Of a DNA stretch of 64,000 bases, positions 42,788-53,427 are shown one piece after another. The DNA comes from Beta vulgaris subsp. vulgaris (taxonomy: Eukaryota > Streptophyta > Magnoliopsida > Caryophyllales > Amaranthaceae). The notes beneath the pieces were generated by a model. It was not told the origin of the DNA and did no database searches. It saw only the letters and a program-made list of their open reading frames with translations. Position 1 is the first letter of the stretch; each line of letters starts with the position of its first letter. The position numbers and the translations under genes are program-made. The stretch spans positions 25,317,623 to 25,381,622 of the forward strand of contig NC_079202.1 in the NCBI RefSeq assembly GCF_026745355.1, written 5' to 3'.

Positions 42788-43653
42788 TAAATGTCGCCCT
42801 GTATTTATATTTTGTGCCTACCCCTCATTCCCTTCTACTTTTCGCATTCCCTTCTACTTTTTGCATCCCCTGTCCTCCTTCCTCACTATAATATTATACA
42901 ATCTATGTATGTTTTGACAAAAATGTATTAACATGCAAATAACTAATGTTCCATAATATTAGAAAAATAATTTTTAAAAATTGCGTAGATATTTAGCAAG
43001 GAATAGCTCAAGCAAGAGTGATGAAATGTATTCTTACATTTAGGCGCAAGCCGAAACCTTCGGTCATTCCCAATAATGGGTCTCGTGCGAACCTATCAGA
43101 GATAAACTAATACTATAAATAGGATATAAGTGGGCAAATTTCCATAAATTCAAAAAAGGTAGACAGAATTTGACGAAAGAAAGACAAATAACGAAAGAAT
43201 TACAAATTCTTCAGAGCGCGGATGGGGAAACTTCGGCCATCCGAAAGAAGAGCAGCAAATGCACTGTAAACCCATTTTTTGCGAGTAGGGTTTTAGCTAG
43301 TAGAGCAGGTCTTTTATTTATAGTGAGAGACAACAGACAAGTGAAGAGAGTATAAAGAACTGCGGATTGACATAAGACAACAGAGGTCGTGTCAGGAATT
43401 GTCAGCTCTAAAAAAATACCCGATCGATTCATTCATTCATAGTTGTTGTAAACGTTATAATGTTCACAAATAATTATTTATTATATACAAGCACGCTTCA
43501 GTTCCATCAAATTATTTTCACTATGTCAATGTCTCACTCGTTTTTCATCATAAATTCATAATTGAGCTTTGATCAAGTGTTGAAATGTTATCGAGCAAAA
43601 TTTTTATCTCCAACTTAAATCTTTCAAAATATTGAGTGTGATGTGAGAAAAGT
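42788..43653. other. no assignable gene
   Basis: Contains a short hairpin-rich text, GCCGAAACCTTCGGTC (43049-43064), and several short frames with no recognisable product. The promoter or first exon of the membrane-protein gene may lie here but was not identified. Confidence 0.35.
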
Positions 43654-44191
43654 CGAATTTTTTCCTTGGATAATGCAAAAGTGGGTCTTAATTTCCAAAA
43701 TATGCCCAAAAAAATAAAAATTCCCTGCGTACCGTCCACGTAGGACGGCACGCGAGAATTTTTTTTTTCCAACTTAAGGAAAACCGCTACTTGAAGTAGC
43801 GGTTTACAAAAAAATAAATAAATAAATAAAATATATTTTTTTTTTTGTTGTTGTTGTGTAAACCGCTACTTGAAGTAGCGGTTCATTAATCAAATTGAGT
43901 TTGATATGTGCTTGGAACATTTTGCCCAAGTAAACCGCTACTCAGAGTAGCGGTTTATATTTATAAACCGCTACTTTGAGTAGCGGTTTATACACATAAA
44001 CCGCTACTCTAAGTAGCGTTTTATAAATAAAATAAACCGCTACTCTGAGTAGCGGTTTACCTGGGATAAAACAAAAAAAAAAAAGTTTCTCGCGTGCCGT
44101 CCTACGTGGACGGTACGCAGGGAATTTTTATTTTTTGGGGCATATTTTGGGAATTAAAACCCACTTTTACATTATTCAAGGAAAAAATTCG
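43654..44191. mobile_element. 538-bp foldback TIR element with palindromic core
   Basis: The ends read CGAATTTTTTCCTTG and, inverted, the same. The inverted arms extend more than 100 bp (left 43654-43767, right 44088-44191), containing CCGTCCACGTAGGACGG and its partner. AGAAAAGT flanks both sides (43646-43653, 44192-44199), an exact 8-bp TSD. Six palindromic modules fill the centre. Long arms suggest a Mutator-like element (9-bp TSD expected), while 8 bp suggests hAT, so the superfamily is uncertain. Confidence 0.85.
43776..44064. repeat. six AACCGCTACT palindromic modules
   Basis: AAACCGCTACT, three to four bases, then AGTAGCGGTTT occurs at about 43781, 43859, 43931, 43966, 43998 and 44034. 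Each can form an 11-bp hairpin stem. The central bases differ (TGA, TGA, CAG, TTG, CTA, CTG), while the arms are nearly invariant, with one GTTTT variant. Confidence 0.92.
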
Positions 44192-44209
44192 AGAAAAGTC
44201 CATTTAAAA

Positions 44210-44600
44210 TTACTCAATTATTCATAAAAGTAAATCGACTAGTATAAACTTTTGTTATACGAGTAACTTAATTTGTTTATAAGGGTAATCCTTTTTATTG
44301 TTAAGAATAACCTCATCCGTCAGAGGTAACCACATTTAATCATACGAGTAACTTCATTCATTCATAAAAATAAGCTTATTAATTTCCCGTTGCGTTTATA
44401 AAAGTAAACCCATTTATATATAGTAACCCGTTATATTGTTATACGCAACCTTAAAATGTCATGTGACTAACCTCAATTCATTTTTTGGAGTAACCTCATT
44501 TAAACTTATGAGTAACTCTATTTAATCATAAAAGATTCGTCGTTTATTCATTATTAGTAACCTCAAATAATCATACAAGTGACCCTAAATACTCACACAA
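44210..44600. repeat. degenerate ~25-30-bp repeats
   Basis: Phrases built on GTAACCTCATTTAATCATA and CGAGTAACTTCATTCATT recur about ten times with heavy divergence. It looks like an old minisatellite. The remaining sequence to 45381 is AT-rich with no gene. Confidence 0.45.
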
Positions 44601-45381
44601 GTAAGCCTATTTAATTTTAAAACGCGTTGTATAGTGTTAATTAACATTGTTACGTAGTATGGCATTCAAATAGAAGTAATAAATATTCTATACTTCCTCT
44701 ATTTCCTTGTACTTGCATTCTCTAACTTTTCCTTAAACTGCGTGCCAAAAGACTATATTGTAAGTAAAAAGAAACAGAGTAAGTATTGCATAAAAGAGTA
44801 CTATAAACCCGACATACTTCGATCATAAAAACTCCATCATAAGCACACTTATAAAATTTTCAGCAACTTATAATATAATAAAACCCTTTTTAAACATACT
44901 TAAACATAATTAAATTATAAAAATACTCAATTTTATAAACTATAATATACTACTATGATTTTCCAACTTTTAAAACCCTTAAAAATCCACGCTTGATACT
45001 TAAAACCTTAATTTAAACATAATAAATAAATCTGAAATTTAATTACTTTATTATATAAACTACATAATCTTAGATTTATATTTAAATCATCGAACTATTA
45101 ATTTAAACATAAACATATTAAAACAATCCTTAAAAAATATAAACTTTGCATAAATATAACTTGGGGATGAAAAGATAACCACAGAGAAAAGGGGGGGGTT
45201 GCTGGCGTTTGCCGGGACAGTCGGCGGTGGCTGCTGCCGTCGACGGGAGAAGAGGAGAGCCGAAAAAAACTGAGAGAGAGAAGAAGAAAAATCGGGAGAG
45301 TGAAAAGAAGGAGGAGGGTCGAAAAATACGGGGGAGAAGGAAGAGAGAGAAAATAAGTGTGGGAATTTTTTTGAAGTTTAT

Positions 45382-46919
45382 AACTAGTAGAAAAAGGACG
45401 ATTTGCGTCCCCTCATTTGCGTCGCACAGAAACGGAAACGACGCACAGTTATGATTTGCGTCGCATGTGGGAAACTGTGCGACGCAAATCACAAAAATCT
45501 CCCAACTGGTGCCCAGAATGTGCGTCGCACGTTATGTAGGTGTGTTGCAAAAGGCTAATGTGCGTCGGACCCCTTGGCCCATCCGACGCACATCAGCCCA
45601 ATCACTTATATTTGTTTTTACGGGAATCACTTATAGCATGCACGCACCTCTCAAACCCTAAAAATACCCTCTCAGCTCTCACCCTTCTCTCTCTCTCAAA
45701 CCGCCCCCCTTCTCTCTCTCTCATTCAACCCCCCGTCTCTCTCACGGTCTCACCCTCTCACCCTGAAAACCGTCTCTCTCTCTCTCCCTCTCTCTCACCC
45801 TCAAACACTCAACCCCCCCCCCCTCTCTCACCCTCAAACTCTCTTTCTCCGGCGAAAAATAGGTATTATCGCAAAAAAAAACTTCGTTCTCAGATCTACA
45901 ATTGCACAATCTAACTCGAAAAATTTGGTATAATCGGAACGAAAAATCTGATTTTTCATTTTCGAGTTAGATTTCCGGCGAAAAATTGGTATAACCGCAA
46001 CGAAAATTGAAGATCTTCGAGTATTATCTCCGGCGACCTCTTCGTTCGTTCAGCAAACATTCGTTCAAATTGAAGATCTTCGTGAATTGCAATCGTTTTT
46101 CTTTCTTCGCACTCCAAGAATAAGGTAATTTGTTTATTTTTCTTTTTTCTTCTTTTTAGCATGTCTTAATTTTTAGCTATTTGTCATTTTTTCAGATCTG
46201 TTTGAAGACCTCCTCGTTTTTATTCGAACATTTCACAAAGAACAACTGAGGAAGAGCCTGAATTCCAGAAATTTCGTGACTTCCAGTTCGAACATTTCTT
46301 CAGCTTGTTTAGATCTGATTTTGTTGATGTTTAGGTTCAATTTTTTTATCTTAGTCTTGTATTTTTTAGATCTGACAAAGAACAAAATTGAAGAAGAATA
46401 ATATCTTATTTTCGTTTTATTTTCGTTCATTTTTTAGATTCAATTTAGTTTTATTTTTGTTCAATTTTTAGGTTTAATTTCGAACTGGAAGTCTGTTGTA
46501 TAATATGATTTTGACATTTTTATATCTGGTTGGTGTTTTATTTTCATTCATGTGAGTTTATGTTTTCAGATCTGTAATTTAGATCTGGTTAATGTGGGTA
46601 ATGGTGAAATGAAATTTTGTTTTTTTTAAAGAAAAATGAGCCATTTGCGTCGGATGTGGCCCTCCATCCGACGCATATCCTACTTTTTTTAAAAAAAAAT
46701 GAAGCATGTGCGTCGCACATGGCCAATTGTGCGATGCAAATGCGTGATTTGCGTCGCACCGTATACAAGGTGCGACGCAAATAGCACAACCATCTGCGTC
46801 GTTTCTCGTTCGACACAGATTGTATCCTAGTCATTTGCGTCGAGGGCTTTGGCGTCGCACCTATGTCCGACGCAAATAAGCGCCTCACATCCGACGCAAA
46901 TTGCCTTTTTTCTATAGTT
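45382..46919. mobile_element. non-autonomous TIR element (TTTGCGTCGCAC family)
   Basis: The left end is AACTAGTAGAAAAAGG and the inverted right end is AACTATAGAAAAAAGG. ATTTGCGTC follows closely on both sides. TTTGCGTCGCAC and GTGCGACGCAAA modules occupy 45400-45600 and 46630-46900. A strongly CT-rich leader (45660-45850) and exon-like TTCCGGCGAAAAAT pieces lie between, followed by T-rich DNA. The first base would be C in a CACTA element; here it is A on both sides, and no matching 3-bp TSD was found. The family assignment is therefore by architecture. Confidence 0.65.
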
Positions 46920-46927
46920 ACCCCCTT

Positions 46928-47227
46928 CTATAGGCTTAGAAAAAGTGTTTGGACTTAAATAATATCTAATGGTTGGGGTGATTTGTATAGTTGGGTTCCT
47001 CTAACACAATTTAAAATCCTTTTTGCTAAACCAAAAGGTGTTTTAAGCTATTTAAATAATTTTCAAAGTATGACTAAATAAAACGTTTGACTACTTTAAA
47101 TCATTAAATAATTTCTTTGACTTTCACATAGTCAACCTTTCAAGAAATAAAACATTTAAAGACTAAAATAAATATAAATATACATTAAAATTTATTTATA
47201 AAAAACATAAAATTACGAGGGATTACA
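46928..47227 (-). repeat. LTR head fragment, copy 1
   Basis: On the minus strand it starts TGTAATCCCTCGTAATTTTATG and includes a TTGACTA...AGTCAAAGAAA part, as in the chromovirus LTR head at 11370. Its end reads GGCTTAGAAAAAG (plus strand). A similar fragment is at 51410-51760. Confidence 0.55.
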
Positions 47228-48399
47228 GTCGAATGTCAGAGGAAATAAGTCGTATCTGATTCAGAGTTATTGCATTATTATCGGAGGTGAAGGCCAATCG
47301 AAAGTCTAGCTATAAGTAGGTTTAGAGTTAGATTACATAAAATTTGATCCAAATCCTTAGGCGTGTTTTTATTTCTTACACAGGATGACCGCGTATTTGA
47401 CTACCTCATTTTAAAGGTTTTGTTTTGAAACTGTTTTGGATACAAAAAAGTCGCCAAGAAGTCTTTAAAGGAAGACTCGTAAATTTAATTAGGTTTTGGG
47501 AAACCATAGGGACAACATAGGTAATCATAAAATGTAGCTTTCCCCTCCATAAATCCATATATAATTGATTAGTGAACCACAAATTGAGTTTATGAGTGAG
47601 GGTACGAATATTATTAAGAATCAAATTCGCCCATCACTGGCCTCTACTTAAAACGATTGTTGTTCGAGTGTTGTCCAATTATAAAGTAACGTAATATGTC
47701 GATGCAATATGAAAATTAATCTATATTAGTTTATTAAACATGGAAAAGACTAATTTTTGGTGACATATTATTATTCAATCAAATTACAAGGAATCTAATC
47801 CAATTGTCCAAATTATCTAAAATTTAGCATTAGAACATTTATAGGAGAATTAAACATTAATAATAATGAAGTAATAAATATAAAAGAAATATATATAAAA
47901 AAAGAGATTACATAAGAATGTATAGAAGAGCGTTAATTGCTTTAAGATTTACATCTTGAAAAGAATATTATTAGTAAGACAAGAAGTAAGTTTGAATTGA
48001 TCCTCATGAAGTATACCTTTGTCGCATGGGTATTATATAATGATCTACAGGAGTAGCAATCTTGAAGCTTTAACGGAATTTGAATGTAAATCAATGAAGC
48101 TTTTTTGTATCCGAATGTATTTAAATATGTGTTTGTATAGTGTGAAAGAGTATGTAAGTATATGAATGCAAATGTGAAAAGTGTATTGAAGTTGTATTAT
48201 AGTGTATCAAAAACATTCTGTGGAACAAAGCAATATATAGGAGAAACAAGAACGAAAATCACGCGGAAAGATAAGAAATAGCATGCGTTTGGAGCATGGA
48301 GCATGCACTTCGTGCATGGTGAGAGCATTTCGCGCATGGACCATGCTTAGCGCAGGCTTCGAGCATTTTCTCATTTTTGTAAATGGCCACTTTATCGCG
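47228..48399. other. no assignable gene
   Basis: AT-rich. 48270-48420 has GCATG-rich text (repeats of GCATGCACTTCGTGCATGG type) following the end of the MULE remnant. Nothing else is recognised. Confidence 0.35.
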
Positions 48400-50852
48400 T
48401 CAACGCATCCTAGTATGCATGATGCAATGCAGATCCAAGCGATTTTCATTCGCCTCAACACCCTAACCAATGACCAGGATAATGTGTTAGGAAATCAGTT
48501 CAAAACATTAAATGTAGAAAAGCAAAACAGAAGATAAACTCACCTTCATCCTGTCACTGATGAAGGTCCAATTATCTCTTGCACAACCTTCTTGTTGAAA
48601 CACAATCTGAAGATTTCTGAAGAAGTAGGTCCAACTTTCAATGCTCTCAGTGTCCACAATTCCATAAGCAATCAAGAAGATCTCATTATTTCCATCAATA
48701 CCCAAGGCAGACAGTAGTATACCCTTGTAATATCCACTTGAGTGAGCCTCATCAATGCCTATAATAGGCCTACACCCTCTCAGAAATCCCCTGAACTGTG
48801 CAGCAAAAGAGAAGAAGCAGGCCACAAACTTCGGGGCAACAGATGCAGTGTTCCCAGTCCAAGTGACAAGGGCATAAGAGTCAGGGTTTGTCTCTTTGAT
48901 GAACTCTGCATACCTTGGCAACAATCCATAAGACTCCTCAAAGTCCCCATATATGAACTCCTTGGACATCACTTTGACCTTGTATAACAACCTTGTTTTA
49001 TAGGGTTTGCAGATATGTGGTCAGCAAGGTGTTTACACAGCCATCCAGAGCTCACCATATGATTCTCCTCTAACCTACCACATGTTTTATGCTCCCCCTT
49101 CAATGTCTTATTTGTGTCAGCCTTGTCCACTATTATTGCAAAACCCTCTTAGATGCAATAATCTCTTAGAACTTCCATAAACTATGCTTTGGTTGGAAAT
49201 ATCAACCACTGTTCTAGCTTGATAGACCCACTGGTGGAGTCAACCCAAACCTTCCTATTTGGGTAAACTCTATCCATGGAAGAACTATCATCAAGACAGT
49301 CCTCAAATGTCTTGTCAATGCAAGAGTCATCAGCTTCAATCTCATCTTCCTCAACTACAAATTCACTCATCCAAAGTTCATCATCATCACCACTCTCTCC
49401 CTCACTTGACTCACAGTAGGTCCCATCAGTGGAGTCATCACTCTCCAAATCATCACTCTCCTCATCAACTACTGTCACGAGAAGCTTCTTCTTCCTCCAT
49501 GTACCCTCCTTTCCAGTGCTCCTCTTCTTGGGTACATAGGTCCCAAATTTCTTGGCTGTGCTTTTAGGTACCCTAAAGCCCTCAGGTCTGGACCTAGGTG
49601 CTTTTTTTGGTTTTGAAGAAATTGGACTGTTATGTTCAGGCATGGGAGGTGCTAGTGAACGCTCCTTTGTGTTTGAGATAGGGCTTTGAGTTTGGTTCCT
49701 AGTTCTGGGTCTCCTAACTGGGGTGGTTTTAACCCTTCTGTTTTTCTTGGAGGGGGTTTGTGACTAAGGAGGTAGTGTTTGTTCTGTGGGAGGTGAAAGA
49801 GGTGGTGTTGGGTCTCTAGGAGGTGAAGAAGGTGGTGTTTGGTCTCTAGGAGGTGAAGGAGGTGGTGTTGGGTCTCTAGGAGGTGAAGGAGGTAGTGTTG
49901 GGTCTCTAGGAGGTGAAGGAGGTGGTGTTGGGTCTCTAGGAGGTGAAGGAGGTAGTGTTGGGTCTCTGGGAGGTGAAGGAGGTGGTGTTTGTTGTGTTAG
50001 AGGTGACTGAGGTGGAGGTGGTGTATGAGCTCTTAGTGGTGAATGTGGTGGTGTATATTGTTTGCTAGGTGAAGGTGTTTGTGGTGTAGGTTGTTTGGTA
50101 GGTGTAGGTGGTGATGTAGGTTGTTTGCTAGGTGAGGCAGTAGGCTGAGATGGACCAGGACAACATTCATCAGCCCCCTCAGTTTCAAACACCCTCATGT
50201 ACTCACATATCTTCACATCATCCACAGATAGGATAGGAACCTCAATAGCAACACAAAAACTCCTTGCCTCACGAGCTTCCCTCTCCTCTTCCTCTTCTTT
50301 CCTTCTTCTCTCTTCCTCTACTTGCCTCCTTTCTTCCTCTTCCTGCTCGTTCCTTAAAATCTCTTGAACTCTCCTTATATTCTCCAGTTTTTCCTTCTCA
50401 GCTTGTTCCCTTAATTGAACATATGCCCTAAATACTATCCTAGGATTGTTTGTTTCCTCCACCCACATCTCAATGGTGTCTGTGCCCCTGCCAAAAGACC
50501 AAACCCTCTCCAAGTCCATATCACTCTCAATCTCCATTTTCCTATTACTCCAAGGATTATGGACAAGTAACCTAAATGCCTTAGGGAGATACACATTCTG
50601 CTTAGCTGACTCCTCCATTATATCCTCATACAACCCCATCAAGTGACACAAGTCAGTGTCTTCAACCCTCACATCAAAATCCTTACTGTTATAATGCAAA
50701 AGCAACCACACAAAAGCCATCCTAGCCAAAGCAACAACACCAATATATTTCCAACATACATAAGCATAGACCATTTGAATGAAAGGAAAAAAATGCAACA
50801 TTTTTCTATGCTTAAGTAAAGAAATACTTGTAATAAAAACCGCAACAAACAA
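48400..50852 (-). pseudogene. MuDR-type (MULE) transposase pseudogene
   Basis: Reading on the minus strand from about 50852, one frame runs to 49182 with a single stop (TAG at 49764). It has YNSKDFDVRVEDTDLCHLMGL (N-terminal PB1-like region), a glutamate/arginine coiled-coil stretch (about 50420-50270), a proline-rich tandem repeat (49790-50150), a basic region and an acidic region. Next come the MULE N-terminal domain FPTKA(stop)FMEVLRDYC and, after another frame change, the transposase core (48990-48508) with RPIIGIDEAHSSGYYKG, YGIVDTESIESWTYFF and FISDRMK. The first two catalytic Asp are visible (IGID, ISD). A GTGAGT donor follows K, and GVEAN resumes at about 48466. The last catalytic Glu and the SWIM domain are absent. 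Several stops show it is dead. Confidence 0.85.
49786..49995 (-). repeat. 30-bp tandem repeat coding PPSPPRDPTP
   Basis: About seven units of GGTGTTGGGTCTCTAGGAGG-type sequence (plus strand) encode a ten-residue proline-rich repeat in the MULE protein. Units are nearly identical, with G/A changes giving DPTP, DPTL and DQTP. The array is much better conserved than the rest of the gene, consistent with recent slippage or unequal exchange. Confidence 0.85.
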
Positions 50853-51409
50853 TCCTTAAATGAGAAAACCCTAACCAGAAAAATACCAAAAGCAACAATG
50901 TTCAACAACACAAACAAAGGGATAAATAACTTACTTAGAACGAAAAGTAGAAGCCTCGAAAATTTTGAACTTCAAACCAACTTTCGCAACTGAGAAAATT
51001 CGCTTTATTTCTCTCCTCAAGAAGACCCAAGAGGAAATTTTGGTGCAAGGATGAACCTCACAAGTGCGCACAAATCAGTGTTCAAATTTCGCTAAATGGG
51101 TAACAGGATTTAGATTTCCATGGATGTCTAAGCTCTAGTAAAACAGAGAGTTAGAGAAGAAAGAGATGAATGGGCATGGTTTTTTTTGTTAACTGTAATC
51201 CTCCAACTCCCAACATAATGGCGCCCAAACTTAATGGCAAACTTGTAATAAAACACTAACGGCGAGTTAACGTCTGTTAACAAAAAGGGCAATTAATGCT
51301 ATTGTATAGTTTGTAAGGGGTATATGGTGAATTTGGAAAGTTTATATGGTGCAGAAAAAAATTTGTCACGGGTGGTGAATAAAGTATTTATAAAGAGGTT
51401 TTTCCTTTT
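50853..51409 (-). other. MULE 5' flank and terminus
   Basis: The minus-strand 5' region contains no ORF beyond 50917. At 51240-51409 the text, inverted, begins GGAAAAACCTCTTTATAAAT and is typical of a MULE terminus. No inverted partner was found near 47-48 kb, so the 3' end appears deleted. Confidence 0.45.
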
Positions 51410-51760
51410 GGGCTTAGAAAAAGGATATTGGGTTCAAATAGAGTTTGATGATGAATAGGATTAATGAATTAGAACTCCTAACATCAATATAAATCCTTTT
51501 CCTAATCTACTTAGAATTTTGGGTTCCTTAAGCCCATTTAGACTTCTTTTCCAAATCAAATTAGTATTTCAAACATTTTTCAAAGCATGCTTAAATAAAA
51601 TATTTTAACTTCCTTAAATCCTAAAAATAATTTCTTTGACTTTTAAAAATAGTCAACATTCTTTAAATAATTAAATCATTTAACACTATATGATGTTTAA
51701 ATATAAATATATAAATACTAAAATATATTTATAAAATCCATAAAATTACGGGGGAATACA
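51410..51760 (-). repeat. LTR head fragment, copy 2
   Basis: On the minus strand it starts TGTATTCCCCCGTAATTTT and shares CTTTGACTTTTAAAAATAGT and GGCTTAGAAAAAGG with copy 1. The two copies are in direct orientation on either side of the MULE remnant. Confidence 0.55.
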
Positions 51761-52299
51761 CGCGGAATGAAGATCCCTTCATGGACTTGGTAGTTTATGG
51801 GAATGGGCCCATTTGTGACTTGGGTCCATTTATGACTTGGAAGTCTTTTTTTACCTTTGTCATTTGACCATTCTATTTAAACTATAATATTGAGTGACCC
51901 AAATAGTTGACAACTCAAATTATATCTATTTGATTTAATTTAAATATGGTATTTAGGTGGGTCGAATTAGTTAAACTAGACTAATTATATTTATATTAGC
52001 TCAATAATAGTTAATCTATTTTAATGTAAAACACTAATAAATTTTTAGTGTCTACAATGTACAGAGTCAAAATTTTCAAATTTCAATGATTCAATAACGA
52101 GAAATGAGAAAACATTGTGAACGTAAATAGGAAAGAAAAAAATATTATATAACAATCGGACTAGACTCAAACTCAAAAAAAAAAGTTTCGAACTAGAATC
52201 AAAAGAAGTTTAGATCGGATTTGGACTCAATTTCTTGAGTCCAAATATTTCGGACTGAATTTGGATTTGACAAAGTTCAATCCAGTCCAATCCACTAAC
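51761..52299. other. no assignable gene
   Basis: AT-rich. The text TCCAATCCACTAACACCCCTA (21 bp, 52285-52305) resembles the inverted start of a hAT element, but no partner or TSD was found. Confidence 0.3.
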
Positions 52300-52830
52300 A
52301 CCCCTATTCTCCACCACTGTTTCTCACCTCCAAATTTCTCTCTCCTCAATTGTTTCTCTCCTCCAAGATTTTCTCCTACATTATTTACCTCTCATCCAAA
52401 TTTGCAACTTTCATTGAAATTACTGAATGGCAAAAACAAATATTGAAGCTCCAAATTTCATCAATGGTGGAATCAATTGTAGATTTGAAAATCATCATTA
52501 TTAGAGTTTCCAAAATTCTTCTAGGGTGGAATTAATGATTTATGATGCAAAAGATGATTTAAGAAGCAACACTAGGTTTTGATATCTCTCAGCTACATTG
52601 TTTTTCTTACCGCAAAATTTCTCTCTATCCTTCATTGTTTCTCACTTCCAAATTTCTCTCTCCTTGATGGTTTCTCTCTCATCATGGCCAATCAAATTGA
52701 TGAATTGTAAAATATGATTCGGAAAAGTTGGGTTTCATCAATGGTAAAACAAATATTGAAGTTTCAGAGTTCATCAACGGTGGCCTTAGTTTTACATTTG
52801 AAATCAATATTGCAGTTTCAAATAAGCAAA
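52300..52830. repeat. diverged ~300-bp tandem duplication
   Basis: Two blocks starting near 52308 and 52615 share TTTCTCACCTCCAAATTTCT (second copy TTTCTCACTTCC), then ACAAATATTGAAG, then TTCATCAATGGTGG / TTCATCAACGGTGG. Short frames here are not recognisable proteins. The sequence on to 53427 has no gene either. Confidence 0.5.
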
Positions 52831-53427
52831 CATTTACGCTTATTTGAGAAAATGAGGGGGGAAAGTTTGCTCATTTGCACAAAAGTGTTTGTTGATTTTC
52901 TTCGAATGAGTATAAATGTTTATGCACTTGAGAGAGTTTGCTCATTTGGGCAAGTAATCAAAAGGATTAAAAATGAGTAGAATTGTTCTCATTTAGAGAC
53001 TTCCAAATGAGCAATGAGAAAAAAAATAGTCTCGGGGTCTACCATAAGCACGGTAAATCCAAAATTACTATGAATTTGCTCCTCGTTGTATGCTTAAAAG
53101 AGCTTGCAATAGTAATTACATACCAATGGAGATTAAAAAATCTAAATATAAGAACACTTAAAACCAGAACTCTTGTAAATAAGTTACTCAAACAGAAGGG
53201 TGACAAGTTCCTAAAAGAGCATTGCAACCCAATAAGAAAAATAGAAGGAAACGCAATATTGCTACTAAGGGACGAAGGTTTTTAAGAAAACCTGTGTGGT
53301 TCATTTGACACTGAGGTAAAAAGTAACAAGGTAAAATTATCAATGGTGCTTTGGAGCAGGCATATATGCATATAAATTATCCCAACGCTGCCTTTGTATC
53401 TACAACCAACAGCTGATCCCTACTTCT

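Noticed and set aside
43040..43095. GC-rich hairpin text GCCGAAACCTTCGGTC near GGTTCGCACGAGACC (minus)
   Set aside because: It could be part of a SINE, but no second copy or boxes at the right spacing were found in the window.
43781..44064. Array of regular palindromes as a CRISPR-like array
   Set aside because: The units are hairpins with varying, short spacing inside a TIR element of a plant genome; there are no unique spacers of constant length and no cas genes.
45209..45454. Lys/Glu-rich frame near the left end of the TIR element
   Set aside because: It is low-complexity GAGA-rich sequence and runs across the element border.
49786..50010. Glycine-rich plus-strand frame with GGEGGGVGSL repeats
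   Set aside because: It is the complement of the proline-rich repeat in the MULE gene on the minus strand.
52285..52305. Possible hAT terminus CCACTAACACCCCTA
   Set aside because: No inverted partner and no 8-bp duplication could be found within several hundred bases.
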